Positions 25,001 to 34,092 of a stretch of 64,000 bases of DNA are shown here, in pieces. Location: the NCBI GenBank assembly GCA_037176705.1, contig CM073905.1, positions 28,862,986 through 28,926,985 on the forward strand, read 5' to 3'. The position numbers and the translations under genes were made by a program. Position 1 is the first letter of the stretch, and each line of letters begins with the position of its first letter. This stretch comes from Molossus alvarezi (taxonomy: Eukaryota; Chordata; Mammalia; Chiroptera; Molossidae). The notes under the pieces are model-generated. The model worked only from the letters and a program-made list of their open reading frames with translations, was not told the origin of the DNA and did not search any database.

Positions 25001-28000
25001 GCATGATGATCAGGCCCTCATTTGTAATTCAAAATAAAAATAACAGTAGGCCTTCAAATAAGTGGCAGGAAGCCCAACAAAGTTCTGAACTCTCCCATGA
25101 TGACTATTCAATGTTGTTTTCTTTGAAATATCAAATATCACATTTTTGCAAGTCTTCGTCTTCTTTTTTTTTTTTTTGAGTCTTCTTTTTTAGAGGGTCC
25201 CTAAACACGGGCATCATTTGCCTCTTGGGCTGCCCCGCTTGGAATCCCACGTACACATGATGTTGTCTCATTCTGACAACAATCTCATGGCGGGAGGCTG
25301 AGGATCCCCAGTTTACAGGTGGGGAAACGGGCTCAGAGGGGTGAGGTGACTTGCTAAAACGACTCAACTAGAAAATGCTGGAGCTGGGAACCCAACCCGA
25401 ACCTGACCTGCTCTAGGCTCATCGATTTTCATGAATGCTGCTTCCCCGCCGACCCCTGCCTCCTGCAAAAATAGGAGAAGAGGAGGATTCTGGGGGATGT
25501 TTTGGTGCAATCTCAAGCCTCTTAAGAAACACTGGGAATGGTAGTTCCAGCCTGCCCGTGCCCGGGGTATAGGTGGCAACTCTGCTCACTCTTTCTGTGT
25601 CTGTCTCTCCTCTCTGTGTCTGTGTCTCCTCCCCCACCCTTGCCTGCTGGGGCCCATGCTCTCCCCATCCCCAGCTCTTGGGTCCTGTGCATGGCCTGTC
25701 CCCCTTCCCAGTGTCCGTGTGGGTGCATCGGTCCTCCCCAGGCCATGCCTGAGGGGCCTCCCTGCATCTTCCTAAGCTGTTTTACGTTTCATTTTAGAAT
25801 TCCGTGTAGAGCGGACCCCTCTCCCGAGCGCCCCAGTCCTCCCCGAGCTTACAGGTCAGTTGCTCGGATTTCATACACCTCACAGGCCACATGGGGAGAA
25901 AGAAGGACTCAGGGACCTTCCCCCGGGGAAACCTAGTTGGGACCCTTTTCTCCTGCCCGTCAGCCCTCCAGTTGTGGGGATACAGCAGATTCTGCCTGGG
26001 CACTGGCCAGTCTATGTAGTTACATGGCCCTTAGGGTGGGGCATAGGGCCAAGCCCAGCAGAGGGAGGCAACATCACTCATTCATTTATTTGGCAAATAT
26101 TTATCTAGCACCCTCTATGCGCCACACACCACCTACGCTCTGAGACCCAGCGGTGAGAAGCTAGGGTCTCAGACCCAGAGCAGAGTGGCCAGCTGGGGAC
26201 TTCGGCAGACTGGAGTGGGCATGCCTGCCTGCCATGCCAGAGCTGGCCCTTGCCCGGAGGGGATGCAGACTCAGTACATTCAGATCTCATTTTCTAAGAG
26301 AAGCCAGAAACCTGGTTATTGCTTTCAAATGCATTTTTCAATTATTTTTAAGTGTTGGCAACAATCCAAATTTACCACTGCGGTCCAAACGAGACCTATT
26401 CAAAGGGCAAATCTAGCCCTCTGGCTGCCCATTTGGGATTTCTGGGCAAATGGCATCAAGGTGCTTGGCCGCTGGAGCCATTTCTCCAACTGTAGCTGTC
26501 ACGTGGGCCATTCAGCTCAGCTCTGAGCTGGCGGCAAGGCGGGAGGGTGTGCAAGGGGTTTCTCTGTTCAACCTGCTTCTCCCCCACCCCACCCCACACT
26601 CTCCCCACCCCCAACCTGGCCGTGTGTGGAGGATGGATGCTGCTTTAGATGAGACCTTCCTTCCAAGGGGTGCTCAGGGGTCCCTCAAAGTGGAGAAGAG
26701 GGAAGAAAAACATGGGGTGAAGAAAGGGGAGGGAGTAGAGAGTCCTGGAGGTGGGGTGATAGAGGCTCTTCCCTGAGTAGACTTGGGGAGACAGAAAGGG
26801 GTCCTTTTCTCATTGAAGAACTCTGTGTTGAGGACCTACTGTGTGGGACACTCTGCCAGGCCCTGCTGTCACAGTACTTGCAGTCTAGAGAGGGAAACAA
26901 ATGTTTATGATACAAATGAGTGATCCTTTACAGTTGTGATAAGCACACGCTCGGATTGGCCACGCTGACTTTGCTTTGTGGAATGCCTGAAAGTGCCTAA
27001 AGACAGACCTCAGCCCAGCCACTGCCCTTAAAGAACTGAGGGAAGAAATGTCCCCTCAGCAGATGTCTTGGCAGGGGCGGAGGTCTAGCCTAGAAGTCTG
27101 GGGTCTGAACTTTTCTCTTGCCTTCAGGAGATGTGGGTGTTTCCATCATGCATTTAATAGAGATTGATCATGTCGGCTGCGGTTCCGAGCATGGAGATAC
27201 AGCAGTGAGTGAGATAGAGAAGGTCCCTGCCCACCTGGTGCTGATAGTCTAGTGGAGAGAGACAGCAATAAGCAAGTAAATAAGGTACTTTCAAAGGGTG
27301 AGAAATTCCAAGAGGAAAATAAAACGGAAGTGTGGTGAGGTATTAGGGTTGGGGGCAGGGGGTGCCTTAGTGAGAGTGGTCAGGGAAGGCTTCTCAGAGG
27401 AGGTGACATCTGAGTGAGAAGATGCCAACTGTATGAAGCACATCAGCAAGCCTCTTTTACTGTGCAGGAACCGCTGTGTTCTAGACTTCAATCCCCAGCC
27501 CAATGGCCATGCCAAGGATTTTCAGGGGCCTTTTCTGGGGTCCCTAGCCCCAGGTCCAGTTCCAGTTCAGGGTCAGAGTGATTCAAACAGCCTCAAGGGG
27601 CACATCTTGGGATGGGAGACTGATGTTCCTGAGGGCAAATGCCAACTCTGCAGACCCTGGCCCTGGGCAGAGTTGCAGCCTCTCGGGGGCTGCAGTGTTC
27701 GAGCCCAACAGTAGGGGGCGCTCACCCCCCAGCCCCAGGGAGCTCCAGGCTTGAGCCAACCTGTTACTTAAGCAGAAGTCCCTTCTACTCCTTCAGCAGG
27801 CATTTATTGAATACCTATTGTGTACCAGGCAAGGTGCTAGATGCTGTGGAGGTAGAAAGCCAACAAGGGAATAGCAAGATCCCTGTGTCTGAGAGGGAAT
27901 CAGAAAGGGGGCTAAGAGGATTTATGGGGAGGGACTGGTTATTTCTGGCTGGTGGTCGGGGGCCCCTGAGGCAGGGCATTGGATGCACACAATCTGTTGA

Positions 28001-30059
28001 GGACATGCTCTCAGGAGAAGGGGGGCGAGGCAAGCCGGCCAGGCAGCAGAAGGAGCAAAGCCGAACGGTGGCCTCCCCTGCAGTCTGCCTTCAGCCATGG
28101 ATCGCACAGGGAGCTGCACCTCCGAGTCAGTTGTACCTTGAAGCAAAGGGCCTGGCTTTGGGGCCCATGGAAGCCAGTCACTGGCTCCCGTTGACTGGGG
28201 CTGGGCAGAGGGACATACCCTCCCATTACCCGGGAGCTAGGTGCAGGCAGTGCTTAGAGCAGCTCAGGGTGAGGTGCCCCACCGTCACCCTCTGTGAATT
28301 TTGGGTTGTTCAAGTGTGTCCCTTGAGTCCAGGGGGGAAACCGAGGCTGAGTCAAGCGCTGGGAAGCCATCGTCTCTCCTGTCTTCATCCAGTCCACGGG
28401 TCAGGGCACGGATGGCGGCCTAAGGGAGCTCTTTCTGCCTTGACCGTGGGGCTGCACTGACCCCTCTGCAGTGGGGTAAGGCTCTGCCCAGAGGGGGCCT
28501 CCATCACCCACTCTGTCCCCTCACCTGCCACTCTGAAGTGCCCATACCTTCCCTTTCAGCCATTCCTCTCACCGCTTATGGACCGATGGCAGCGGCAGCG
28601 GCAGCGGCAGCTGTGGTTCGAGGGACAGGTGAGGCCTTCTGGGGTGCGGGCAGCGAGGGACGGGGTGCAGGGGGCAGAGAGGTCTAGAGGGGCGGGGAGG
28701 TAGCCACCACCCTCCCTTTCAGAGGGACTTATGTATTCATTCGCTCAGCCAGTGTTAACGGAGCACCTGGCGAGCCCGCCAGGAAGAAGATTGGCAGGGT
28801 CTCTGCCCTCCAGACCTTAAAGGCTGGTGGGGGCACCAGGTATTAGAAAGGCAATAATTCTGAACGATGATAACTGCTCCTCTGGGGGAAGTCAGGAGCC
28901 AGAGGGGCTCACAGGACTCCGGGGAAGGCATCCAGGAGGAGGGACTTCACTTTCGATTTGAAGGCAAAGAGGAAAAGAATTGCTGGCGGAGGGACGAGCA
29001 TGTGCAAAGGCTCGGCGGCCAGTTAGCTTGGGTGGAGTGCAGGGATGAGGTGTGGGAGGAAGAGCTAGAGGAACCAGGTCCTGGGGAGACATGGCATTTT
29101 AGGCAGTGGAGGGATGTGGAATTTAGAAGGTGCACACAGCTGCAGCATGGGGAAAGGTTTGAAGGGGCTCAGGAGGGGAGGCCTAGAGATCGGCGAGGAG
29201 GCCGCTGAGTGGTGAGACAGGAGACCATGGGGGCCTGGGCTGGGGCTGGCGGAGCGGATGGACTTGGAGGGATCTCAAGGAGGTGGGCCCACAGGCCCTG
29301 ATGGCATGAGGCAGGAGGAGGGGTCAAGGTCAGGGTGGGTAGAACAGGTTTGAAGGCTCCGGGGCTATCACCTTCTTCTTTCTGGGTTGCCAGGCTCTCA
29401 CCCCTGGACGATGGCTCCCCCTCCAGGTTCGACTCCCAGCCGTACAGGGGGCTTCCTGGGGACCACCAGCCCTGGCCCCATGGCTGAGCTCTATGGGGCA
29501 GCCAACCAGGACTCAGGGGTCAGCAGTTACATCAGTGCTGCCAGCCCCGCCCCCAGCACCGGCTTCGGCCACAGTCTTGGGGTGAGTGGCTGGTCCTGGA
29601 GGACCCCCAAAGTTGGAGGAGGGGAAAGGCCTTGTCTGTCTGTGGGGCAGAGGGAGGTGAGGGATAATGAATGGAAAAAGAGTGTCACCAAGAGAGAGGA
29701 CGAGTCCTCATTCATTCAGTGGGCATTTAATGATTGCCCCCTGTATGCCGGGCACTAGGTGGGCTCTGGGGCTATTGTGCAAATAAGACTCATCACCTCT
29801 GCCCCAATGGGGGCTAGATTCTAGCTTGGGGTGGGGGCTAATTTTAACAAGGGTATTGATTATACGCAGGTCCCCGGCCCTACCCTGGAGAATCTTTCAG
29901 TGGGTCTGCAGTAGGAGTGATATGGGCAGGACCAGAGAAGGGTCTGTGCCTCACCTCAGGTGTCCTGCAGGAGAAAAGAAGCCCCTGAATCTAGGAGTCA
30001 AATTCTTTTCTTTCCAGGGTCCCTTGATTGCCACAGCTTTCACCAATGGGTACCACTGA
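9962..30059 (+). CDS. MSI1: Musashi RNA-binding protein 1, 14 coding exons
   Basis: Exons join as 9962-10020, 10195-10235, 10796-10877, 10976-11060, 13901-13942, 15486-15578, 19154-19202, 20375-20457, 20933-21050, 24477-24557, 25798-25854, 28560-28628, 29394-29581 and 30018-30059. All junctions are GT/AG and in phase, giving 1089 nt or 362 residues, the length I recall for human MSI1. Two RRM domains are visible: RRM1 about residues 20-105 with RNP2 MFIGGL and RNP1 RGFGFVTF, and RRM2 about 109-186 with IFVGGL and a second RGFGFVTF. The C-terminal half is low complexity, with an eight-alanine run in exon 12 and an end of FTNGYH. Family knowledge: a cytoplasmic translational regulator that binds UAG-containing 3'UTR motifs in neural and epithelial progenitors. 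The start is the ATG opening METDAPQPG inside a CpG island. No break or frameshift was seen. Confidence 0.97.
10024..10052 (+). repeat. GGCCC pentanucleotide repeat at the exon 1 donor
   Basis: About six near-perfect GGCCC units start three bases into intron 1. The opposite strand is G-rich and could form a quadruplex. Confidence 0.85.
10195..10235 (+). CDS. MSI1: MSI1 coding exon 2
   Basis: A 41-nt exon after a pyrimidine-rich acceptor. It carries the RRM1 RNP2 motif MFIGGL and the start of helix 1. Confidence 0.95.
10796..10877 (+). CDS. MSI1: MSI1 coding exon 3
   Basis: Encodes the helix 1 to beta 2 part of RRM1 ([12 protein letters not shown] then DPLTKRSR). The donor is gtgagc. Confidence 0.95.
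10976..11060 (+). CDS. MSI1: MSI1 coding exon 4
   Basis: Begins with the RRM1 RNP1 motif GFGFVTF and ends DSKT in phase 0. It lies only 98 bp after exon 3. Confidence 0.95.
11061..13900. other. MSI1 intron 4, no VES SINE
   Basis: 2.8 kb of mostly unique-looking sequence. A MIR/L2-like tract lies at about 13.1-13.25 kb, and a second MIR-like copy (gttactatttgcccatttta then cttgcctaaggtctcacagc) at 13.6-13.8 kb. A possible conserved noncoding block is at 11.9-12.06 kb. Confidence 0.6.
13901..13942 (+). CDS. MSI1: MSI1 coding exon 5
   Basis: A 14-codon microexon, [14 protein letters not shown], forming the end of RRM1 and the inter-RRM linker. Both junctions are phase 0. Confidence 0.95.
15486..15578 (+). 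CDS. MSI1: MSI1 coding exon 6
   Basis: 31 codons from MVTRTKK with RRM2 RNP2 IFVGGL, ending FEQFGK. Phase 0 at both ends. Confidence 0.95.
16500..17060. promoter_or_regulatory. CpG-rich block in MSI1 intron 6, candidate enhancer
   Basis: An internal CpG- and GC-rich segment sits 0.9-1.5 kb after exon 6 and contains a perfect RFX-type palindrome at 16735-16748. From memory, published mouse work places a neural progenitor enhancer of Msi1 in the sixth intron and links it to RFX factors. This block is in the sixth intron here. Its identity with that enhancer is inferred, not aligned. Confidence 0.6.
16735..16748. promoter_or_regulatory. RFX X-box palindrome
   Basis: GTTGCCATGGCAAC is a perfect 14-bp self-complementary match to the X-box recognised by RFX winged-helix factors. 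Confidence 0.7.
17381..17410 (+). repeat. (ATTC)n microsatellite in MSI1 intron 6
   Basis: About seven ATTC units, adjoining an L2-like tract with attattgagcac. Confidence 0.85.
17575..17790 (+). repeat. MIR/L2-like ancient repeat
   Basis: Diverged text of the ancient type: gtactgtgagttaag, atctcatttaactcctccct, ttttacagatgagtagcctg. Confidence 0.6.
18790..18960 (+). repeat. MIR SINE remnant
   Basis: Contains tgtgtgaccttggccaggtg, cctctctgagcccatttcct and atctacaaaatgagg, the typical MIR core. Confidence 0.7.
19154..19202 (+). CDS. MSI1: MSI1 coding exon 7
   Basis: Central RRM2 strand region, [16 protein letters not shown]. It follows the 3.6-kb intron 6. Confidence 0.95.
19805..20065 (+). 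repeat. Degenerate TG-rich tract in MSI1 intron 7
   Basis: About 250 bp of interrupted TG/TATG units ending some 310 bp before exon 8. In the transcript this is GU-rich. Confidence 0.75.
20115..20240 (+). repeat. MIR SINE remnant in MSI1 intron 7
   Basis: Contains actgtgtgatcttgagcaag, cttctgagcctgggttttca and tctgtaatttgg. Confidence 0.7.
20375..20457 (+). CDS. MSI1: MSI1 coding exon 8
   Basis: Carries RRM2 RNP1 (GFGFVTF) and helix 2, ending EINNKM. A GU-rich tract lies upstream in intron 7. Confidence 0.95.
20645..20860 (+). repeat. MIR SINE remnant in MSI1 intron 8
   Basis: A fairly complete MIR, with tgagcctcagtttcctcatc and the 3' part gtgcctagctcatagtgagc. Confidence 0.75.
20933..21050 (+). 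CDS. MSI1: MSI1 coding exon 9
   Basis: Ends RRM2 ([10 protein letters not shown]) and begins the C-terminal region with [11 protein letters not shown] and [15 protein letters not shown]. Confidence 0.95.
21275..21642 (+). repeat. L2-like LINE remnant in MSI1 intron 9
   Basis: Contains ttattgagcaactataaatg, ccaggcactgtgcc and a cattcattc tract, as in L2 3' ends. Two VES copies interrupt it. Confidence 0.6.
21658..21985 (-). repeat. VES type A SINE, antisense, with a short copy in its tail
   Basis: The body from about 21776 to 21985 ends gagccaaaccggtcagggt. A target duplication agaaggcYRcttctt occurs at 21643-21657 and 21986-22000. A short copy is inserted in its tail. Confidence 0.85.
21661..21766 (-). 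repeat. Short-form VES SINE nested in a VES tail
   Basis: Head-only antisense copy, gtgcccctactgggaaccaa to gctaaactggccagggc. It is younger than the copy it interrupts. Confidence 0.85.
22005..22330 (+). repeat. L2-like LINE remnant
   Basis: Continues the ancient L2-like matter after the VES pair, with ttgagcagcttttgagaggc, cccataatgtgggagatagg and ggaaactcacagtctccctg. Confidence 0.5.
22480..22805 (-). repeat. Ancient AT-rich interspersed repeat with a TA/CA tract
   Basis: Looks like a diverged repeat 3' region (ctatattaacattatacccc, tttgagagtaaattacacgc). The family was not resolved by eye. Confidence 0.4.
22813..23012 (-). repeat. VES type B SINE, antisense
   Basis: Starts attgattttagagagagagg and ends ctgagccacaccagctgggc. 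It lies in MSI1 intron 9. Confidence 0.9.
23210..23421 (-). repeat. VES type A SINE, antisense, with target duplication
   Basis: Flanked by tcactatatgat at 23198-23209 and 23422-23433. It ends gagccaagccggccagggc. Confidence 0.92.
23440..23615 (+). repeat. L2-like LINE remnant, left part
   Basis: Contains acttattagatgcatactaa and tagtaggcaccgtg. It continues beyond the VES copy to about 24180 (gggaggactcttgtgggatg, ggcatatgcaaaggtcctga). Confidence 0.55.
23631..23900 (+). repeat. VES type A SINE, sense, with 15-bp target duplication
   Basis: Perfect duplication tattgtaactaatgg at 23616-23630 and 23901-23915. The tail grew an AATAAT/AT microsatellite. Confidence 0.95.
24185..24380 (+). repeat. 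MIR SINE remnant
   Basis: Contains acctctctgagcctcagttt, aatctgtaaaattgggctcc and gggcttagcgcagggctcag. Confidence 0.7.
24477..24557 (+). CDS. MSI1: MSI1 coding exon 10
   Basis: Tyr-rich C-terminal segment, [16 protein letters not shown] then [10 protein letters not shown]. The 3.4-kb intron 9 before it holds several VES and L2 copies. Confidence 0.95.
25798..25854 (+). CDS. MSI1: MSI1 coding exon 11
   Basis: 19 codons, [19 protein letters not shown], after a ttttag acceptor. The length is a multiple of three with phase 1 on both sides, so skipping would keep the frame. Confidence 0.94.
26080..26160 (+). repeat. L2-like LINE fragment
   Basis: Contains ttatttggcaaatatttatc and tagcaccctctatgcgccac in MSI1 intron 11. 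Confidence 0.55.
26820..27425 (+). repeat. L2-like LINE remnant
   Basis: Includes gaggacctactgtgtgggac, gagatacagcagtgagtgag, agcaataagcaagtaaataa and cagggaaggcttctcagagg, characteristic of an old L2 3' region. Confidence 0.65.
27785..27950 (+). repeat. L2-like LINE fragment
   Basis: Contains ttcagcaggcatttattgaa, tacctattgtgtaccaggca and aggtgctagatgctg. Confidence 0.65.
28560..28628 (+). CDS. MSI1: MSI1 coding exon 12
   Basis: 23 codons with an eight-alanine run from alternating GCA/GCG codons, then VVRGTG. It is also frame-neutral. Confidence 0.94.
28735..29190 (+). repeat. L2-like LINE remnant in MSI1 intron 12
   Basis: Contains cattcattcgctcagccagt, ttaacggagcacctggcgag, aaggcatccaggaggaggga and gcatgtgcaaaggctcggcg. 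Confidence 0.5.
29394..29581 (+). CDS. MSI1: MSI1 coding exon 13
   Basis: The largest coding exon, Pro/Ser/Gly-rich, running from [10 protein letters not shown] to TGFGHSLG. Confidence 0.95.
29700..29850 (+). repeat. L2-like LINE fragment in MSI1 intron 13
   Basis: Contains cattcattcagtgggcattt and ctgtatgccgggcactaggt. Confidence 0.55.
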
Positions 30060-30071
30060 AGCAGGAGACAG
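30018..30071 (+). CDS. MSI1: MSI1 exon 14, last coding residues and stop
   Basis: Encodes [13 protein letters not shown] and TGA at 30057-30059. Twelve noncoding bases follow before a gtggca donor, so the 3'UTR is split. The exon junction lies only 12 nt past the stop, too close to trigger nonsense-mediated decay. Confidence 0.93.
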
Positions 30072-30308
30072 GTGGCAGGAGGTGAGGAGGTGGGCAGGGG
30101 CCTTGGGGTGGAGGTGACACTGGGGGAGGCTGATACTGGGAGCCCCGTCTGGGACATGATCCCTGTCCTTGCCTTCATGGAGCCCATTGTCCAGAGGAGA
30201 CAGACCTTCATACCAGCAATGGTCAATGAACATGAAAAGCTGCTCAACCTGCTACATAAAAATGTAAATGAAAACAATAAGGCAGCATGTTCCACCTGTC
30301 AGGCTGAG

Positions 30309-30520
30309 ATTTTTTTTAATGTGTTTTTATTGCTTTTTTAGAGAGAGAGGAAGGGAAAGATAGAAACATCGATGTGAGAGAGAAACTGACCGGCCACCTC
30401 CTGTGCACCCCCCACCGGGGATGGAGCCCACAACCCAGGCATGTGCCCTGACTGGGAATCGAACCGGGACCTCTCAGTCTATGAGACGATGCTCAATCCA
30501 CTGAGCCACACCGGCTGGGC
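30309..30520 (-). repeat. VES type B SINE, antisense, in the MSI1 3'UTR intron
   Basis: Runs from ttttttagagagagaggaag to gagccacaccggctgggc. Confidence 0.9.
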
Positions 30521-30534
30521 AAGGCAAAGATTTT

Positions 30535-30870
30535 TTTAGATTGCTGATGCCCAGCATTGATGAGGGTGTAGGAGAAACTGTGCACCTAGGCTCAGGGTTT
30601 CCAAAAGGCAGTCTGGCGGTGTCTCCAGATTTTAAACATTCATCCCCTGGACCCAACAATTCCACTTCTAGGCATTTATTTTAAAAACTGCAAATAACTG
30701 AAATGCACATCCAAAGGAAAGTGGTTAAGTCTGTGAGAGTATGTATGCAATGGAATATTACACAACTATTAAAGCAGATACTGTTGACAGGTATACACAT
30801 AGAGAGAAAGAAGAAAACCCTGTACACAGCCATCATGCAGTATCTAGCCAGACGGTGGGTACCATGTGAA
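30535..30870 (+). repeat. Old L1 3' fragment
   Basis: Contains aaaaggcagtctggcggtgt, caacaattccacttctaggc and gcaatggaatattacacaac, typical of the ORF2 3' end of old L1. Confidence 0.75.
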
Positions 30871-30879
30871 CCAGTGACT

Positions 30880-30990
30880 TTTCATTCTTTTATTCATTCA
30901 TTCAAACAACTATTTGTTGAGCAGTGTTCCAGGAAAGAGAGGTGTATAAGACAAGCTTTCTCTCTCATTCTACAGACAAAAGTCAAGTGA
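30880..30990 (+). repeat. L2-like LINE fragment
   Basis: Contains ttcattcttttattcattca, ttcaaacaactatttgttga and gcagtgttccagg. Its sense continuation after the VES copy includes ggtccactttagggattcag. Confidence 0.5.
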
Positions 30991-31215
30991 AACCTGGCGG
31001 GGTGGCTCAGTTGGTGGGAGCATCATCCCATACACCAAAAGGTTGTGGGTTTGATTCCTGGTCAGGGGCTATACCTAGGTTACGGATTTGATCCTGGTCA
31101 GAGCGTATACAGGAGGCAACCAGTGGATGTTGCTCTCACATCAATGTTTCTCTCTCTCCCCTTAACTCTCTCTCAAATCAATAAACATCCTCGGGCGAGG
31201 ATTTAAAAACAAAAC
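30991..31215 (+). repeat. Diverged VES type B-like SINE, sense
   Basis: Begins cctggcggggtggctcagtt with an expanded middle (two 'gatcctggtcag' blocks) and ends ctcaaatcaataaacatcct cgggcgagg, so it shows both B-like and A-like tail motifs. Confidence 0.8.
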
Positions 31216-33002
31216 AAAACAGGGTTTAAAACCCTAAAACCAGTTCATATTTTTTTTTTAATCAAGTGAGATAATTCTAAATTGTGTGTGAGGGGTCCAC
31301 TTTAGGGATTCAGAGAAGGTGTCCCTGAGAAGGTGACATTTGAATAAATCCAGCCATTTAAAATCCCGGGAAAACCGGGAACAGAGAAAGTGCAAAGCAT
31401 GTGAACGAAGCTCATCTAGGAGGGGGTTAGGGAAAGAGGCCTATGCATGGAGGAGAGGGTGCTGTGTTCTGGGGCCCCAAAGAGTGGGAGGCAGAAAGTT
31501 ATGGGGGCAGGACGCCTGGGGGCACCTGTAAACCACCCCTCTGTATTGCAGCGCCCTAGCCTGCAGCTGACTGAGGACCAGGAGTGAGCCAGCGAGGGGG
31601 CGGGGACACCTCAGCCGCAGCCGCCGCCCCTCCCCCCGCAGCGACTCGGCCGGCTACTGCCTGCCCCCCACTCCCGCCCGGCCCCTGCCCTGCTGCCCTG
31701 GACAACGTCTGGCTCCCCTACTAACCTCCCCCTTTTCCACCCCTGGCCCGCTACCCCACCTGCCCGCTTTTATTTATTTTGGATTAGCCGGTTGCCCCTC
31801 AGTGCCCCCTTACTCTCCCCTCTGGGGTCTGCACCCCTCCCTCTCTGCCGTGCCCCAAAGGACCCCCCCCCCAGAAGGCTTTTGTATCTGTTCATAGCTA
31901 GAGTGAGGGCGGAGGGGCCTGCTCGCTCCAGGCTGCAGCCCCAACCCGGGTTTTTTATTCTGATTTTCCCTCCTTTAATCTTTTTTTCTTTCTTTTTTTT
32001 TTTAAAGAAACTGTTTTTTAAACTATTTCTAGGTTTGTGAATGTGAAGCCCCAGGCCGCAGGGGGCAAGGGGCCAGGTGCCCCCCACCAGCTGAGAACAA
32101 AATGTCTATGTGGGTGTGGGCCCCTGGCCACCTCTCTCCAGCCCTGGGGAGGAAGACAGGGCTGTGTAGGCCAGGCCGAGCCCCTGGGACCATCCCGTCC
32201 TGTATCATATGTAAATACTGTGAGGTGAAGCCCCCACCCTCTGGAAGACCCCTTGGGGGTGAGGGCATCGCCTGGCCCCACCCTGTGAAGGTCTCCCTCC
32301 TGTGTTCCTGTCCCTTCCTCAGACACCGTTACTGTAAGCTTGCAGGCCTCATCTGTGGCCAAGGCAGGCCCACTCTCTCAGGCCCTAGGGGTCAAGGCCT
32401 TGGGCCTGCTCACCCCGAAAACCCAGTGTGGGGGCAAGGGGCGAGGGAAGAGAAGGGCTCGCCCGGAGCCACTGCTGGAAAGGAATTAACTCTCCAAAGG
32501 TCTCCCCCTGCCCCCTACCTAGGCCAGGCTTTCGTGGTTTCTGCTCTGAGCCCCACCATGAGTGGGCATCAGGGGGCACTTGGGAAAGGGTGGACTCCAG
32601 GGGAAAGCAAAGGGCTTCTCAGGGAACCCCCACATTCTCTCACTGAAGTATCCCACCAGGATGGTCCCATGGCCAGAGCCCCTTGGCAGCCCCTCACCCC
32701 TGAGCCCCCTTCAAAGGAAAAAGGCTCAGGGTCTGACTTCATGAACAGCTAGTGACCTGGCTGGTGTGGCAGGACTGAGGCCCACCTGTTGTCCCCTCTG
32801 TGTCCCTCTCCCCCAGGTCTGAGGCTGGGGACCTAAGCTCCCTTCCTTATCAGTCCCCGATTTAAAACCCCTTTGGAGAGTTAATTGTCTGTGTGAGGTG
32901 CTTAAGCTATTAGCCCTGAGAACACAAAGCAATAATCTTTGTTACTGAGACATGCGGCTGTTCGTGGTTTGTTTTGTTTTTTTTTTTTTTTTAATGTTTC
33001 CT

Positions 33003-33008
33003 AATAAA
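33003..33008 (+). terminator. MSI1: MSI1 proximal poly(A) signal
   Basis: AATAAA about 1.45 kb into the terminal exon. It would give a 3'UTR some 300 nt shorter than the distal signal. Confidence 0.55.
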
Positions 33009-33298
33009 AGAGAAGCTGCATTTTATTGGTTTTTATTTTTAATTTTCTACACATTTGAGCTGAGTCATGAGAGACTTAGCTTCTCCCTCCTCCCTTCCTG
33101 TGACCACCCCCACCCCCACCCCATTGGGCCCACCCATGGGTTCAGGGCCCTGGAATTCCGTTTTCTGATTTGTTTGGGGAATTTTTTAAAAAGATGTTAC
33201 ATGGTGTTTTGAAGCCAGCAAGTTACCACCCTCCGGTGTCTCTTTTCTCCACATCTGTAACTTCTTTTTCCAGGTTATATTTTCAGTTTTAAATTCCT

Positions 33299-33304
33299 AA
33301 TAAA
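33299..33304 (+). terminator. MSI1: MSI1 distal poly(A) signal
   Basis: AATAAA followed about 25-45 bp later by a GT-rich downstream element (gtgttttgtgtctctgtgtg). This is the likely main cleavage site. Confidence 0.75.
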
Positions 33305-33445
33305 TTATTTGAAAACGGTGCTAGGCTGGGAGTGTTTTGTGTCTCTGTGTGCATTCGCGTCTAGGTACAACAATGACAGCCTGTTGTCTCTTACCTTCTC
33401 TTACTTTCCTCCTGGACAATATTTGATTCACATGTAAGAAAACAT

Positions 33446-33690
33446 GTCCTGGGCCAGGGGGCTCAGTTGGTTGGAGCACCATCCTCTACACTGAAAGACC
33501 TCAGGTTCGATTGCCGGTCAGGGCACATACCCAGGTTGCAGGTTCGGTTCTCAATATGGGAGGCAACCGATCTATGTTTCTCTCTCACATCGATATTTCC
33601 CTCTCTCTCTCCCTCCCTCTCCCTTCCTCTCTAAAAATCAATAAAACCTGTCCTTGGGTGATGATTTAAAAAAAGAAAAAAGAAAAACAA
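33446..33690 (+). repeat. Diverged VES SINE just after MSI1
   Basis: Head cctgggccagggggctcagt, tail aaaaatcaataaaacctgtc cttgggtgatgattt. It lies about 120 bp past the MSI1 3' end. Confidence 0.85.
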
Positions 33691-33795
33691 CATGTAGCTT
33701 ATTTGGATATGATTTGAAAAAACTAAAAAAGACGTTTTGAGACAAAGGCCTCTGAAAATGGTCTTATTTTTGTTAGGTATGATCATGGCGTTGCA

Positions 33796-34040
33796 GTCTT
33801 TTTTTTTTTATCCTCACTCGAGGACACTTTTGCATTTATCTTCAGATAGAGCTGGAGGGAGAGAAGGGGGAAGAGAGAGAGAGAAACATCGATGTGAGAG
33901 AGATACATCGACTGGTTGCCACCCACATGACCCCAACCAGGGCCGGGGATGAACTGCAACCAAGGTACGTGCCCTTAGTGGGAACCAAAGCCCGGTCTGC
34001 AGGCCAACACTCTAACCACTGAGCCAAACCAGCCAGAGCT
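33796..34040 (-). repeat. VES type A SINE, antisense
   Basis: Runs from atcctcactcgaggacactt to gagccaaaccagccagagc. Confidence 0.92.
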
Positions 34041-34047
34041 GCAGTCA

Positions 34048-34049
<2 letters not shown>

Positions 34050-34090
<41 letters not shown>
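34050..34090. repeat. (AT)n microsatellite at a SINE end
   Basis: About 20 AT dinucleotides between two antisense VES copies. Confidence 0.9.

Positions 34091-34092
<2 letters not shown>

Larger units (their letters stand above)
31552..33325 (+). other. MSI1: MSI1 terminal 3'UTR exon
   Basis: It follows a ttgcag acceptor and begins cgccctagcctgcagctgac. About 1.8 kb of noncoding sequence contains TTTATTTATTTT near 31768, long T tracts and two AATAAA signals. It contains no VES copy, unlike the DNA on either side. The end is inferred from the second poly(A) signal. Confidence 0.8.

Noticed and set aside
27639..28460. A 273-codon plus-strand frame in MSI1 intron 11
   Set aside because: Composition is random-like, it overlaps an L2 remnant and no motif or homologue is recognisable.
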